64,000 nucleotides of DNA, from assembly GCA_015680685.1 (NCBI GenBank), contig MNCI01009439.1, positions 309,904 to 373,903 of the forward strand. The letters are read 5' to 3'. Within the stretch, counting starts at the first letter, position 1, and every line of letters starts with the position of its first letter. Position numbers and translations under genes: made by a program. Below the pieces are notes generated by a model. The model did not search any database, was not told the DNA's origin, and saw only the letters and a program-made list of their open reading frames with translations. This document shows, piece after piece, positions 34,935 through 46,972 of this stretch. Source of the stretch: Gnetum montanum (taxonomy: Eukaryota; Streptophyta; Gnetopsida; Gnetales; Gnetaceae).

Positions 34935-35280
34935 TAAAATTCACATCTTATTTGCATGGCTCTTATAGAAGATGATGATAGAACAACTGGAGATGATGAT
35001 CAAATAATAAATATTGATGAAGAAAGGTATGAATTATTGGTTACTAAACTTTTATCCTTTCAAAGTCTTTGTATCAAGTCAAAGAAGGCATTAAAAGATA
35101 AGATAATATAACTCTGACCTAAGGGCTAAGAATAAAAAACTAACCTTATCTTATGAGAAAATTGAAAAAGAACTTGTAGATATAAAACTTGTGAATGAGA
35201 TACTTATCAAAGGAAAGGAATCCCTTTGCATAGTTCTAAGAGAAGAAACAGATCCACATGAATAAAAGAAGAAGTATCAA
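34935..35280 (+). pseudogene. Copia gag, C-terminal continuation after AL2
   Basis: Resumes in the Copia after the target duplication: ICMALIEDDDRTTGDDDQ, then ELLVTKLLSFQSLCIKSKKALKDKI, the acidic and coiled-coil segments typical behind the Copia gag knuckle. It ends in stops near 35110, and fragments follow in other frames. Confidence 0.7.
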
Positions 35281-36051
35281 CATCCAAATACAAGGCTACA
35301 CCAAGGGTAGAAGTATCAACATGCACTTCATCCAAATAAAAGGTAACTCCAAGGTTTACCTATTTTATCCAAAATAAAAAGATTAGTGCTTGTGATTGCT
35401 TGGGGTTGCCAATGTTGGGCCTTTGGTCTCGTGACTTGGATCACAGGAAATAAAGGTGTTTCTTTAAATAGGGGTTAGGTGTTTGCTAGTCTTTGGCAAC
35501 ACCAAGGCCCAAATACCTCCAAATAAACATAGTGGTTATAGAGAAAACTAAGTGTGAATGTGTAGTTACTATTGTGATTGTTGAAATGGTTGGATTTGTA
35601 TATGAAATTGTAACTAGCTATTGTAACAGAAATTAAATTAACCTTGTCAAACACTGTGAGTCATCAAAGATTCCTATTTTGTCAAGTCACTTAGTCTATA
35701 TAGTCCCTATAGTACATTACTTGAAGCAAATAAAATTTCACAAAAATGCTTAAGCACAATTATGCCAAAATCTACTCCTAATTTTTCCTAGAGAGAAAGT
35801 TTTACAAGAAAACTAGAAATAGAGTAAGATTCAATGGATTTAGAAAAAGAAAAGAAAAGAAAGGCTAATTTTTATGAAATTTGAAACATTTAAGTGAGAT
35901 AAATTAACATGAGAAAACACTTTGCAATAAAGTTATTCAAAATAAATCTAAAGATTAGAAATTTTCCAAACCCTCTGAGCTCAACAAGTAATTTCATAAA
36001 AGACACTTTTATTTAACTACCAAAACGCTTTGTAAATGAAAAAGTACAAGC
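35281..36051 (+). other. Copia internal region, no recognisable pol
   Basis: AT-rich, stops in every frame. A short stretch near 35410-35450 (WAFGLVTWITGNK) faintly recalls the protease/His-Met-Thr-Gly segment of Copia, but the link is weak. No RT or integrase blocks were found. Confidence 0.4.
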
Positions 36052-37330
36052 TTATTGATTGAGGTAACTTCCCAAGGAGTCAATGCCATTCTTGGAATTT
36101 CTAGCTCAGAAATTCATAGGATCATCATTCACTCTATGTTTGATATTTTCTCAAATGGTGTAACCCTTGTTTTCCATGATGAGTTTTGTGATGCTCTCTT
36201 CAATCAATCAGTATCATTGAGAAGTGGCACAATTCTTAGAAGTTAGATAGCCCAAGATGCATCTACACTCTCCCTTATTATGCTGTATAATATTATTGTT
36301 AAAGGGGAAAGTTATAGTTATTTGCTACCAGCCCAAGCTTTTTTCCTATATTGTCTTCTTACTGGTCAATCGTTAGACTTGGGACATATCCTTTGTATAG
36401 GCATGTTGAGACTTTTCACTAAAGAGAGAGTTTATGGACATATTCTTCTTATTAATTTGTTGATTAGTAATAGAGGAGTTCTTATTTCTAGTATGCCTTT
36501 ATTGAAAGGTAAATGGAAGGAGCATCACTCACATAGAACTTGTAGAACCAAGCTCCAACCCTTAGAAAGTAAGACAGAAGAAAGCTTCATCACCTCCTAG
36601 GGCCTCTCCTTATCTAAAAGTTCAAATCTATTAGTAGCCATGTGAAATCAACTCTCAAGAAGATTTCAAAATCTTTTGCTAGGACTCTTGGGATGATTGG
36701 ATAGAACCTTTCATACCTTCATAAGAGAATGGATGTAGCAGTAGTACCTCTTTCTCTAAATGGGTAGCAGTTTGAGGAGAGTACCACCCCTCTCATATTA
36801 AATAGTGAGAAGGAATATCCTACACCAGTTAGGCACTCCACAATTGTCAGTCCATCTTGTGTATATGACTCAAGAAAAGCCTTTGATTCCAAGTATCTTG
36901 ATGCATTACTAGCACATATCCATGAGGAGTTCCATAATCTTGCATAGCCTAGGCCTAGCTCTCATATTCATGAGCATGTTCCTCAAACCTTTGAGTAGTA
37001 GGTGATAAGGAGAATCTTTGGAATGACATCTTCATGAGAACTAGCTGATCCTAGTACATACCATAGGAAGGGTGGTTCCTCATCTTCTCAACAGGCACCA
37101 TCTCATCCACCTACATAATCTTAGTTTTAGGTGAAGCTATGTTCCTGTAGAGCTCCTTTTACAATTTCATCATTAAATGATGATGATGAGTAGCATGCCT
37201 CCAACATTAGCACTAGCACCAAAAATGGTGATAATGAAGAGGAGACATATAAACCCTCTCATGCAACAGCTACCTCCAATGATGACTCTGATGATGGTAT
37301 TGAAGTTAATGGATAGGCACTCTTGTTGGT
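36052..37330 (+). pseudogene. Second ORF of the Copia element (plant transposon-protein/env-like region)
   Basis: Open pieces at 36055-36246 (VNAILGISSSEIHRIII) and 36280-36600 (SYLLPAQAFFLYCLLTGQSLDLGHIL) in the same frame, separated by one TAG. The pattern of a helix pair with the long hydrophobic middle resembles the putative plant transposon protein domain found in extra ORFs of some retroelements. An acidic tail with DDSDDGIE is near 37280, followed by a purine-rich CAAAAAGGGGAAT. Family assignment uncertain. Confidence 0.45.
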
Positions 37331-37786
37331 CTTCTCCTTTTGGGTGATGTTCAAAAAGGGGAATAATTTATGAAGTTGTATGAGTGTATGGGAAACCTTG
37401 TGTGTAGCTGTGTCTTTATCTAATAACATGTTAGGGATAGGTTATGATTTATTTGGGTAGTTTGTGATGATGGTATTTTTGGATAGTTTGGACAGGTTGT
37501 GATATGTTGTTCATCTTTTATATTATGGATGACATATATATATAATTTAAGCATTGGGAATAGGTTATTGGTTTGTCCTCTTGGCTATATCATAAGGTGG
37601 AGACCTCATAATGTTATCAATTTCCTTTCTTATGGATTCATGAAGTTAGAATCATTGACTTAAGCCTTTATATCCCTATTCTAGTAGTACCTTTTGCAAC
37701 CATTGGAATTTATACATCTTAAATGCTTTTTTTGGATGTACTAACCCATTTTTTTCATTTTTGAACATCACCAAAATTGTAGAGAT
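37331..37786 (+). other. Copia 3' untranslated region and polypurine tract
   Basis: No ORF. A purine-rich stretch CAAAAAGGGGAATAA at 37351-37365, and a degenerate tract ACCAAAATTGTAGAGAT at 37770-37786 immediately before the LTR start TGTTGACC. Confidence 0.5.
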
Positions 37787-39012
37787 TGTTGACCTTGTGG
37801 CATTTCAAAACCTTAGAGAAAATGGAGAATGTAGAATGTGTTTGTGTGATTGTAATCTTATAGGATCATGATAGAGTATAATGAGCAATGACTTTAAATG
37901 GTGATGTAAGACTTCAGAATAAGAGCTGAATTAGAATGAGATCCATGTTGAGATGTTGAAATGAAGACTAAGTGGATGAGATGAGAGCATAGATGAAACT
38001 AGAGTCTATGAGCCAAATGAAGATGTTCCAATGACTACTGAGATGCCAAAATGAAGAAGGAATGCTTTATATATCAAAGTGTACAAGAAAAGTAGATGTC
38101 TCATAAAAATAACAAACGTGTAACTTGGAGAATAGATGACTCAGGGTAGATGTCTTACTATAAACTTCTCCATTTTTAGATAGACATCTCTCCTGCATTG
38201 AGGCTTCTTGCAGTTAGATGTCTAATCGTTGAAGTAGATGTATAAACTAGCCATTTAATAGTTGTTGCATGAATTTTAAGGAGTTTTTGGAAACTCAAAG
38301 GGTATAAGACTAAGTAGAATTCTTGGGAATTAGGTAAACACTATTCATTGAAAGATCTATTCTTGGCTACTCAAGAGAATTTGTCTTTGTTCTTCATTGA
38401 TTTATCATTTGTGTACTTTGTATGTTGTGAGCTTCAAGTGCAAGGAGTTTATAAATCAAGTTACACTCTTTCCTTGATCTTTTTCTTTCTTTCTTTGTAG
38501 CCTTGCAAGATTGATGTGCTTCTTATGCGAATGCATCTTAGTTGAGCTTGTTGGGACCTTGTGGGGTTGAGTGGTTTTGCAGCGACAAAACACTACAATG
38601 CAGAATTCATGTTTGTGAAGGTTATGGAATCCTTTAAAATACATTTTGAGTTTGCTAGAACCTTGTGGGCTTGAGTTGTTTTGCAGCAAAAAAATACTCT
38701 AGTGCAGAGCTGACTTTTTTAAAGGTTGTAAGATCCTTTATATCATATTTTGAGCTTGTTGGGAACTTACGAGGTGGAGTGGCTTTATAGTAATGAAACA
38801 CTACAAAGTAGAGCTCAAATATTTTAAAGGTTGTGGTGTCCTTCAAATCATATTTTTGAAGCAAAAAAGTTTGGAGGTGTGCATGGATTCTACCCTTCGA
38901 GTGTGGACTACCTAGTTAGGGAACCACATAAAAAATTATGTTTGATTTTGATGCTTGCAAAGAATTTAATTGGGAAACTTTTTCAACCCCCCTTCTAAGT
39001 TGTTGATTTTCA
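37787..39012 (+). repeat. Copia 3' LTR
   Basis: 1,226 bp from TGTTGACC to TTGATTTTCA (TG...CA). The last 820 bp match the partial 5' LTR 10224-11043. Carries the 104-bp tandem array at 38540-38860. Confidence 0.8.
38540..38860 (+). repeat. 104-bp tandem repeat in Copia 3' LTR
   Basis: Landmarks GGGACC/AGAACC/GGGAAC at 38553, 38657 and 38761, each 104 bp apart, as in the 5' LTR. Confidence 0.8.
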
Positions 39013-39114
39013 ATATGTGCTTAGCCAAAGATTTTTCAAGAAATAGATGTCAAGACGATCATCTACTTTGCTTGTACACTGAACATCTAGTTGTCTTGCT
39101 ATTTGAAGATATAC
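39013..39114. other. Unassigned 102 bp between Copia 3' LTR and AL4
   Basis: Does not match AL5, which flanks the other side of AL4. Contains AGATGTC words like those in the Copia LTR; otherwise nothing recognisable. Confidence 0.5.
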
Positions 39115-40012
39115 TGATGAGCAGCTAGGTACCCCTATGCCCAACCATATGAATGATGGGAATTCACACGCGACTCGGTTGAATTCCGTAGACTATAAGC
39201 ACTTAAGATACACTAGACTCTAACCAGTGAAACCTGGGGTTAGAATGGTCGTTGCCCTCCTAATCTCACTTGTGAGGTTCTGTTTATGATGATTAAGTGA
39301 GACTAAGGCTAATGGTTTATATAGCTTTTTACTTATCTTTTGGCGGCTAACTATCTTGAAAAGTAAGGTTAGAATATTAATTAATCTAAGATTATCTTAA
39401 CCTAAATCTTAACTACTCCTAACATAAGTATCCGGTCCCATCTTCCGAGCACATTTTGAGCATCTCCTAACACTTTTGGGTTACTAGACATTAAGTGTCA
39501 CTGGGTTTACCAAGTGTTTGATTTACATTCGAGATGGTCGTACTTATGCCCTTTATGAACTACGAATGAACGATAGCAATTGAAATAATAATAATAGAAA
39601 CTTAAGTAATTATCAAAGTAATTAACAAAGCATAAACATGTTAAACTACTAAATGCATAAAATAGCTAAGTCCAAATGCTGCAAGGAATGATTGAATAGT
39701 TCGTCTTTATTTTCATCATGCTAATGGGCTCAGATACATCAATGCTCGAATAAAGAGCTGATCACTTTTCTTACACTTGTTGTGGACACTTGGAAAATAT
39801 TCTATCTCCTATGGGAACAAACTGCAAGAGCTTTGCTACAACTAACTGAAAGGTACCTAAATGAGGCAAAAGGCCCTCTTACTTATAGGCCGAAATAGGC
39901 TCTACGTAAACAGGGCCATGTCGATGCATGGAAGGCTACGTCGACAGGGCCACATCGACGCAGCTGCGTATATGCAGCCTAGTCGACGCATCGACTTAAT
40001 AACACTTCATCA
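39115..40012 (-). repeat. AL4 3' LTR
   Basis: 898 bp, TGATGA...TCATCA, pairs with 51447-52344. A CG-rich palindromic block lies at 39905-39995 in the U3 start. Polypurine tract (sense TTGTGGGGGTA) at 40013-40024. Confidence 0.92.
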
Positions 40013-40273
40013 TACCCCCACAATTGAGTAAAAGCTTGTCCTCGATTTACTCTACAATTTAGAAGGTATGGACTTTTATTAACAATGCACATGACTTTAC
40101 ACATACATTACACACACATGACACACACATGACACAACATTGACTTGACCAAGTGCCTGAGTTACAGAGAAGGACAAATTACAAAAATGACAGTGTTCAG
40201 AGATAAAATTGAACACCTCCCTGATCCTGAAGCCTCTACTGTGTAGGATGATGCAAAAAATTGCTAAAGAGGA

Positions 40274-43129
40274 TCACATCGTCCTTGGGGACGGTGGTTC
40301 TAACAGACCTTCTCTAGCCTCTGGCCCATGCATTGGTGGCAGCATGAATGATAGCTATCCTGCAGCAACTGCAACTTCTAGAGCCAGCCAAAAAGCCTCC
40401 AAGAGAGCCCTCATTTTTTCTTCTTTGCTTCTGGGATTATTCATTGTTCAGGTAGCTTCTCGAATGTGTGCTAAAATTAGAACTTCCCAAGGGCATGGCA
40501 ACATTGAAAGGAGTTCTTTCAGGTTCACAAACCAGGCTACGAACTACTTGCGTTAGATGTCGAATGCTCGAATTGATGCCTACAGCTGTTGGTAGTCATT
40601 CATTCTATAGGCCAGGTCCTCTATGACTGTACGTTGTACTTCAAAGCTTGTGTGGAGAACCTTGAGTTCTATGTTTACCATTTCCAGATTCTACTTTATT
40701 GCCTTATGTGCTTGGAACTCACCCTTGTATAGGGAATACGAGGTGGCCACTTGCTTTTCTAACTCTAACCATGATCTCTCGGCTATGAGCATAGCCAAGT
40801 TTTCATATCAAAGGTTGGTGAGCTCCATATATTTTGTTATCTCCTCAATATGCAGCTCGTTAAGGAAAATTTCAGCTTGATTGTAGTCATTTAATCGATC
40901 AAAGATAGGTTGCCATGCATTGCCTCCCTCTCGGAGCTGCTGGAGCACTTGGTTCATTTTGGCCTTTGCAACTTGAATATGCTTTTCATTCACTTCCTTC
41001 TGCAATCCCACTTGGTCCCTATAATGATTTTTGATGTTTTTGAATTTTAGGCCCTCATTCTTCCAAGCAGCGATTTCAATTGCAGACTTCTATCGCAATG
41101 CCCGAACCTCCTCCATTGACAGATTCGAATTCTCAGCAGCCAATCTTCTTTTGTCAGCATTTACCTTGGCTATTTCTTCTTGCTGCTAGTGGATAAAATT
41201 TTTCATGTGTTCATTCTATGCACCAACATTACATAGGTGATGAACCTCCGTGGCCAGTCGCACATTCTCTTGGCGAACCTTCACCAAGTTCTTATCTAAG
41301 CGATATTCTCGAACGTCTACCAAGAACTTGTTGAAGATTTTCATCTCCCACACATCCTCAATGACCTAAAGTCTAAGTTGAAGCTATTGAAAAGCTTCTT
41401 CCCTAATGATTTCATAGTCGAGCATGGTTGGATCGGCAAGTTGAGCTCTTAATTGGGCTACCTTTGTTGCCAAGCGTTGACAAGAAACTTGAGTAGTTTC
41501 AAGTTGCCCTTCCAAAATGAGGCTCTTGCCCCTTGCCGAGAGCAGCTCTGAATGGGTTGTAGTAATGTTGTATGGAAGGTGGAAGACATCCAAAAGTAGT
41601 TGTCTAGTTCCCAATAGTTAATCGAACAACTCCTTGTGTTGGGCTGCATCAATCTTGCAATGTGAAGTTCCGGTAGACACCTGTACATCTTGTAGTCCAT
41701 GAATGTTTGGTATAGGTCCTGCCGATGCATTGAGAGCTATAGCAATTGTGTCAGCAACCACTTCAACCGTAACCTCCTGTCCCTGGTGCTACATCACCAG
41801 GACCATCGCCCCTTTACCATCTTCCAAGAGTACTGAGAAAGTAGTAGCATTTCCTAAAATTTTAGAGAATAACTGTTGGGTTGATACTATTACCTCTCAG
41901 ATGCTTGGATCTATTTTGGTTGGCACTGGTGCTTGGGCGGTGGAGAATATCAGCCCTACCTTCTCAAGAAAGCTAATTGATTGAGCCACTTGCTCTAGGT
42001 GGCTCATGGTAGGGCGATAGACCGAAGGGTCTTCTCCTCCACCAGTCCTGCCATATTGCTCTTGCTGGCTCAAGAGCATTTCCCGGATCTCATGGATGTA
42101 TTCTACCATGGTTTGTGAGCTTAGCTATGTTGTTTGTGTAGGTGGTGGAGGTGGTTGTTGCTCCTCCTCTGTCTGTGTGGTGGCAGGAGTTTTATCCTTC
42201 ATCATTTTTCACTAAGAGGTAATTGCAGTGCGCCGGATTACATCATTGGAGTACCGTGCTATTCTTGCCCATTTGCACAACTTTTGGATTAGGCATGGAA
42301 AGGGGAAAGCTCATCTTCCATGTTCTTTCTCAGTGAACCTCTTTTCAATCTACAAAAATAGCAACTGTGGAAGACTCATTGGGAATTTCCCACTCAAGGC
42401 GGCACATGCATGAGCAGAGAAGGTTGTGATTTTACTGGGTCTTACCGTTGGGTTTAGGTGGTAAGACACGATCTTTGAGTACACTCTCTCTACCATGGTT
42501 AGAGATCCAAATTCCTTGCACTCTACCCCATAGCACCGTTTGGTCCATTTCGCCTTTACCTCTGGATCTGCCTACTTTGGAATTTTCACCACATCTTCCC
42601 TAGTCTCGAGCAACCCCAGAGCTTGCGCTATCACCTCCAAAGAGTAAGAGACATAAATGTCTTTGATTTTTACTCTAGACCCTGGTTGTCGATTTGTCTA
42701 GAAGAGATAAGTTTCTCGTAAGTACCATTCACCACTAGTTGTGATGATTAGCCACATCAGAGAGTTTTGTAGTTGGAGCCTTACTTCTTTTGGTGCGTTC
42801 TCGAGGAATGGTCCAAAATTTAGCTCTTGGAGGACCGTCCGTTGCACCTCGCGTGGTGTGATAGCATCAAGATAGGCTTGGGTCAGGGTGACCTCAAGCC
42901 ATGGTGCTATCCCAGGAGTCTCATCCCCTTGCGATTACTTGCCGAGAATCTCCTCTTCTGGAATCTGATAGATAGATTTCACATCAGGTCCTTCGCGGAG
43001 GGGCCTAGTTGCATGAGAGCCCTCTGCATGCTCTAGCTATTGCACACCTCGTCCCCTTCCTATGCGTGGGCGCTTGTCCCTTGGTTATGACAGTCCTTCA
43101 TCCCTTGGGTGCTTCAGTTTGGGTGCCAT
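40274..43129 (-). pseudogene. AL4 aORF, about 952 codons, long coiled-coil protein
   Basis: The ATG at 43129-43127 follows TTTGATTGCAG; the end is SPRTM-stop at 40274. Order: MAPKLKHPRDEG; LEVTLTQAYLDAIT; LNFGPFLENAPKEV; WTKRCYGVECKEFGS; PFPCLIQKLCKWARI; a Pro-rich EEEQQPPPPPTQ linker near 42160; VEYIHEIREMLLSQQEQYGR near 42090; then a long coiled coil, for example LQKEVNEKHIQVAKAKMNQ near 40990, and a C-terminal WEVLILAHIREA region near 40460. About ten or more stops. Location after integrase recalls the Athila env-like ORF, but I see no signal peptide or clear membrane span. Confidence 0.78.
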
Positions 43130-43483
43130 CTGCAATCAAACATAACCGCCTGTTAGACTGTACATAAGTAGCTTAAGATGGCCCATATACACCTTCTCAA
43201 TTTGACCAAGTTATGTTGTTGGCATAGGCACATCTTTAAGTCTTCCAGAGTGTTAATTTATGGGTTAGATCCAAAGTTTTTGTAATTAATCAATTAATTA
43301 ATTACACCTAGGCACCACCCCCCACAACTGAGAGCATACCCCCGGTTACATAAAAGGGGTGAGGATTGGTTGAGGTGGACTTGCAATGGAATGTAGGTGC
43401 ATTGGGAAAGGTTAGGTAGAAAAAATGACAAAAAATCCCTTCAATTTGGAGCTCAAATGATGAAAATGTGAAGCACAGCAGCC

Positions 43484-43560
43484 CTATATATAGTGATTAG
43501 GTGCTATGTTGACTGGGCCGTGTATATGCAGGCATTGCATATATAGGGCCCCATATATGC
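43484..43560 (-). promoter_or_regulatory. AL4 putative internal promoter upstream of aORF
   Basis: A cluster with CATATATG, GGGCCC and GCATATA words precedes CACTATATATAGGG, 356 bp before the aORF ATG. Same layout as AL1 1366-1475 and AL2 30310-30421. Confidence 0.45.
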
Positions 43561-44337
43561 AGGGTTGTTTACCTGTTGACCAACATTGACCAACTTGGAA
43601 AAAGCCTGAAATGATGAATTTAAAATGCCAAATTGGGGTGGTTAATGTGTGCGAGAGGCCCAGTCATGGCTAAGGACATGAGGAAGGTAATTGGGTGCAA
43701 AAAAGAGTCAAAAATAGGAGAATAGGACTCAAAAAGAACTCCGCGGGAAAGAAATCAAACGATGGGACCCTAAAACTAGTCTACCACGAAATCCAAAGGA
43801 TGGGAGGCTTAACAAGTGGGACCAAGGAGATGTAGGTGGATCCTCCCCATAGTAGGCCATAGCCTTAGTAGCCCCTGCATATCCCCAACACTGGGGTCTG
43901 TGGGCCCCAGGGCCAAGAAATGGTGTTTGCTAGTTAAGACTCCTACCCAAGAGATCCTGCCAGGGCATGGGAAGCCCAAGGAAATCATGATGAACTTTCA
44001 CAACATAAGACCAGCAATGAGGTGACTTACAGAGAGAACTAGGTTAAGAGAGAGAGACGAGAAAATGGAATTCTGATCATCGGTCACATGAAACCCCATG
44101 TGCAGTTGTGGTTAAGTGACCTGGTAGAACCATTCTTGATTTTAGACCCAAAACCATCCACATTCAGTGACATCACAACAATAGAAGAAGTCCTGACCAT
44201 CCCCTAAGGAAGCAAGAATGACCCCATAGAGAACCACCACTCCAAAAAATGTGAGAAGAAGGAAGTGAGACGGGATGAAGATAGAGGGGACCAAGGAAGT
44301 CCCATAACTAGTGCTTGTGGCCTATGAGAGGTGGTCT

Positions 44338-44539
44338 AAGGGGTGTGCTTTGAATTTTCACCATTGATGTCATGAGTTTTTTTTCTTCTTCTTTTTTGTT
44401 TTTTCCTCTTGCGGGGGAACCACACCATGCAAAGACCCATGCATGTTCGCATGCATCCGACCAAGGGGTGTGCTTTGAATCCTCATGTTTATTTCTTTTT
44501 TTTTTTTGAATTTTTCAGTGAGGACCACACTATGCAAGG
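44338..44539 (-). repeat. AL4 duplicated GGTGTGG...CACACCCC repeat
   Basis: Two units starting AAGGGGTGTGCTTTGAAT on the plus strand, closing with CCACACCATGCAAAG and CCACACTATGCAAGG; counterpart of AL1 2231-2419. Confidence 0.65.
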
Positions 44540-45109
44540 TCGAACTTCGCAGAAGCTTCCTTGGAGACAGGAACTTGGAGCGGTAGGAAATTCGTAAGGA
44601 TGCACCAGCCACCCAGGGAACAAGACAGAGCGACGAATAGTGCATTCCCCTTGAGGTTACACCCGATTCAAATTGTTGGATCATCTCTGAGTCTGGGAAC
44701 TACACAAGTCACACATTAATTATAATGTTTTTAAGTGAAGGGGTTGCATGTTCTCAATAGAAGGAAAATCATGGAGTGGGTGAATAGGTGGATGACGTGA
44801 ACTCACTACCGATGTTATGAACAGAAAATAGACATAAAGTCCAAAGACAACCATGCTAGTGCAGGACCTAGACAACTAGGTGGACTAGTATACATTACCC
44901 ATCGCAACAAAAACCATCTGCACCAGACATCTAAAGACAAAAAGACGACATATTAGCAATCATGCGAAAAATGAAACACACACAAAGAAACGAAAAATAA
45001 TTAAAGAAAGGAAAAAATGTACAAAGAACTTGCAAACGTATGAATGATGGTGAAAAAAAAAAGGTGTAAAACAAAAAATTGCAAATAGTGAGGGGTGTAG
45101 TGGAATGGA

Positions 45110-46500
45110 TCAATAGAGATGACGATCTCCCCCACAACTGGGTGGAAAGGAGGAGATGCAAAAAATGAAGTGAGGCTGATTGAGTGATGACGAGGTTGTG
45201 GCACTAGTTAAGTGAAGTTCACGGAAAGGTTTTAGTTGTTGGTGGTTAACTAACTGTGTTTTGGTGGCGTCCTCAGGTTTGTGAATAAGTAAGGCGCTGG
45301 ATGGAAATGTTTCAGAGACAATGTAAGGTCCCTTCCACAGTGTTTGAAACTTGGTCAGTTGGGATACATGTGAGGGGTTCCAATGCAACACCTTGTCTCC
45401 ACATCTAGATGTGACCTTCTGAATCCTAAGATCATGTCATTCCTTATTATAGGCCTTGTGGATTTCATTTGAAGATAGGGCCACTAATCGGTTCTCATCT
45501 AGCACACTTAAATTGATTAGTTGTTCACGTTTTGCTAATGGTAGGTCAAGGCCTAAGTCACTAGTGGTGGATAGTGTGCGGAGTTCGGTCTGAATTGGAA
45601 GTGTTGATAACTTTCTATACACTAACTCATAGGAAGAGTATCCTACAGGAAGTTTCCAAGTGGAGCGATAGGCCCATAGGGCATCGTTGAGTTTGGTGCT
45701 CCAATCCCTCCTATATTTTTTGATGGCTCAGGTAAGGATCTTGGTGATCTCCCTATTGGTGACTTCGGCTTGCCCGTTGGCTTGGGGGTGATAGGGTGTT
45801 GTAAATTTATGTGTTACCCCTAAGTGTTGAATGAGTTTCCAAAAAGTGACACCTGTAAAATGAGTCCCATTATCAGAAATGAGTGCATGTGGCACTCCAA
45901 ACCTGTTGATGATTTGTTGCTGGACAAATCGTGCAGCAGTCTTGGAAGAATAGTCAACGATGGCTGCCGCTTCTACCCACTTAGTATAGTAGTTCACAGC
46001 TATGATGATGTATGTCTTTCCATTTGACAGGGGTGTGATGGATCCCATGAAGTTGATACCCTAAATGTTGAAGAGCCCTAGTGGCTAGATCCACTATTGA
46101 GGTCCCTCCAATCATGCTGACATCCCACTGTCCCTCTAGCATCGGTTGTAGGAGTGGGTGAACCATTGTGCATCCCTGAAGATGGTGGGCAAGTAATACC
46201 CTGCAAGCAGGATCTTAATGATGGTACAACGTCCAGCATAGTGGCCCCCACAAGGGCCATCATGAGCATCATGGAGGATGCACAGTGTATCACCATTAGG
46301 GACACACCATCGAACCAAGCCATCTATGCACACCTTGTAAAGGTGGCCAATGATTTTCATGAAACTCTTGGCCTTATGGAGAAACTGTTGTTTCTGCCAA
46401 TGGTTCCACTCCTTTGGCAACTCTTGAGTGGTGAGGTAGGTGAGGATGTGGCTAAACCAAGGGGATTCCTTGGGCACTTGCAAATCAACTATGCCTGTGA
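45110..46500 (-). pseudogene. AL4 integrase
   Basis: Finger region with HDAHDGPCGGHYAG (about 46260) and a following Cys remnant. The core has IIIAVNYYTKWVEAAA (first catalytic Asp changed to Asn, about 46000), ALISDNGTHFTGV and HPQANGQAEVTNREI (second Asp and Glu kept) in a 106-codon open stretch 45728-46048. The C-terminal module has KFQTLWKGPYIVSE, an intact GPY/F motif, near 45340. Confidence 0.9.
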
Positions 46501-46509
46501 AGAGGAGTT

Positions 46510-46972
46510 CATCTAGAAATTGGTAGATAAGGGCTCCTCCTCTTCTATGTTATTCCATTGCATCCAAGATAAGTGGTCAGCAACCACATTCTCAGTCCCC
46601 TTCCAATCTACCATGGTAAGATCAAAATCCTGAAGAATCACTAGCCTCCAGATTATGCAAGGGCTCACTGTTGGTTTGTTCATCAAGAACCAAATAGAAC
46701 TATGGTCAGTATGCACAAACACCTCATATCCAACCACATAGTGCCAGAATTTATCCAAGGCAAACACCACCGCCATCAACTCCTTTTTGGTGGTGGTGTA
46801 GTTCAACTGAGCACCCACAATGCTATGGCTTGCATAGTGGATATAATATGGACATTTCTGATCATCACACTATGTAAGCACAGCTCCCAAGGCATAGTTG
46901 GATGCGTCCATCATAATGTGAAAGGGTCTAGACCAATCAGGTGCACATAGAACTAGAGTTTCTACGAGTTTC
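46510..46972 (-). pseudogene. AL4 RNase H
   Basis: MDASNYALGAVLT then TAG (relatives Gln), then an open 101-codon stretch with KKELMAVVFALDKFWHYVVGYEVF, HTDHSSIWFLM and VVADHLSW. The Asp, Glu and Asp of the active site are all visible. Confidence 0.88.

Larger units (their letters stand above)
10224..39012 (+). mobile_element. Copia-type LTR element without visible pol, split by AL1, AL2 and AL3
   Basis: Pieces in order: partial 5' LTR 10224-11043, primer site, gag 11096-12114, [AL2 with nested AL3, 12115-34929, plus duplicated CCATA], gag continuation 34935-35280, a second ORF region 36052-37320, purine tract, 3' LTR 37787-39012. No RT, RNase H or integrase motif was found between gag and the second ORF, so this looks like a pol-deleted, non-autonomous derivative. 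The 5' LTR start lies beyond AL1, outside the window. Confidence 0.75.
43130..45110 (-). other. AL4 integrase-aORF spacer
   Basis: No real ORF. Conserved items in sense order: the 20-nt motif 44645-44664, the duplicated hairpin-like repeat 44338-44539, the block 43833-43880, a palindrome-rich stretch 43495-43560, TATATATA 43492-43485, a CTAAC branch-like site and TTTGATTGCAG just before the ATG. Confidence 0.7.

Noticed and set aside
40209-40556. 115-codon plus-strand ORF in AL4
   Set aside because: Antisense to the aORF C-terminus, which aligns with AL2 33500-33747.
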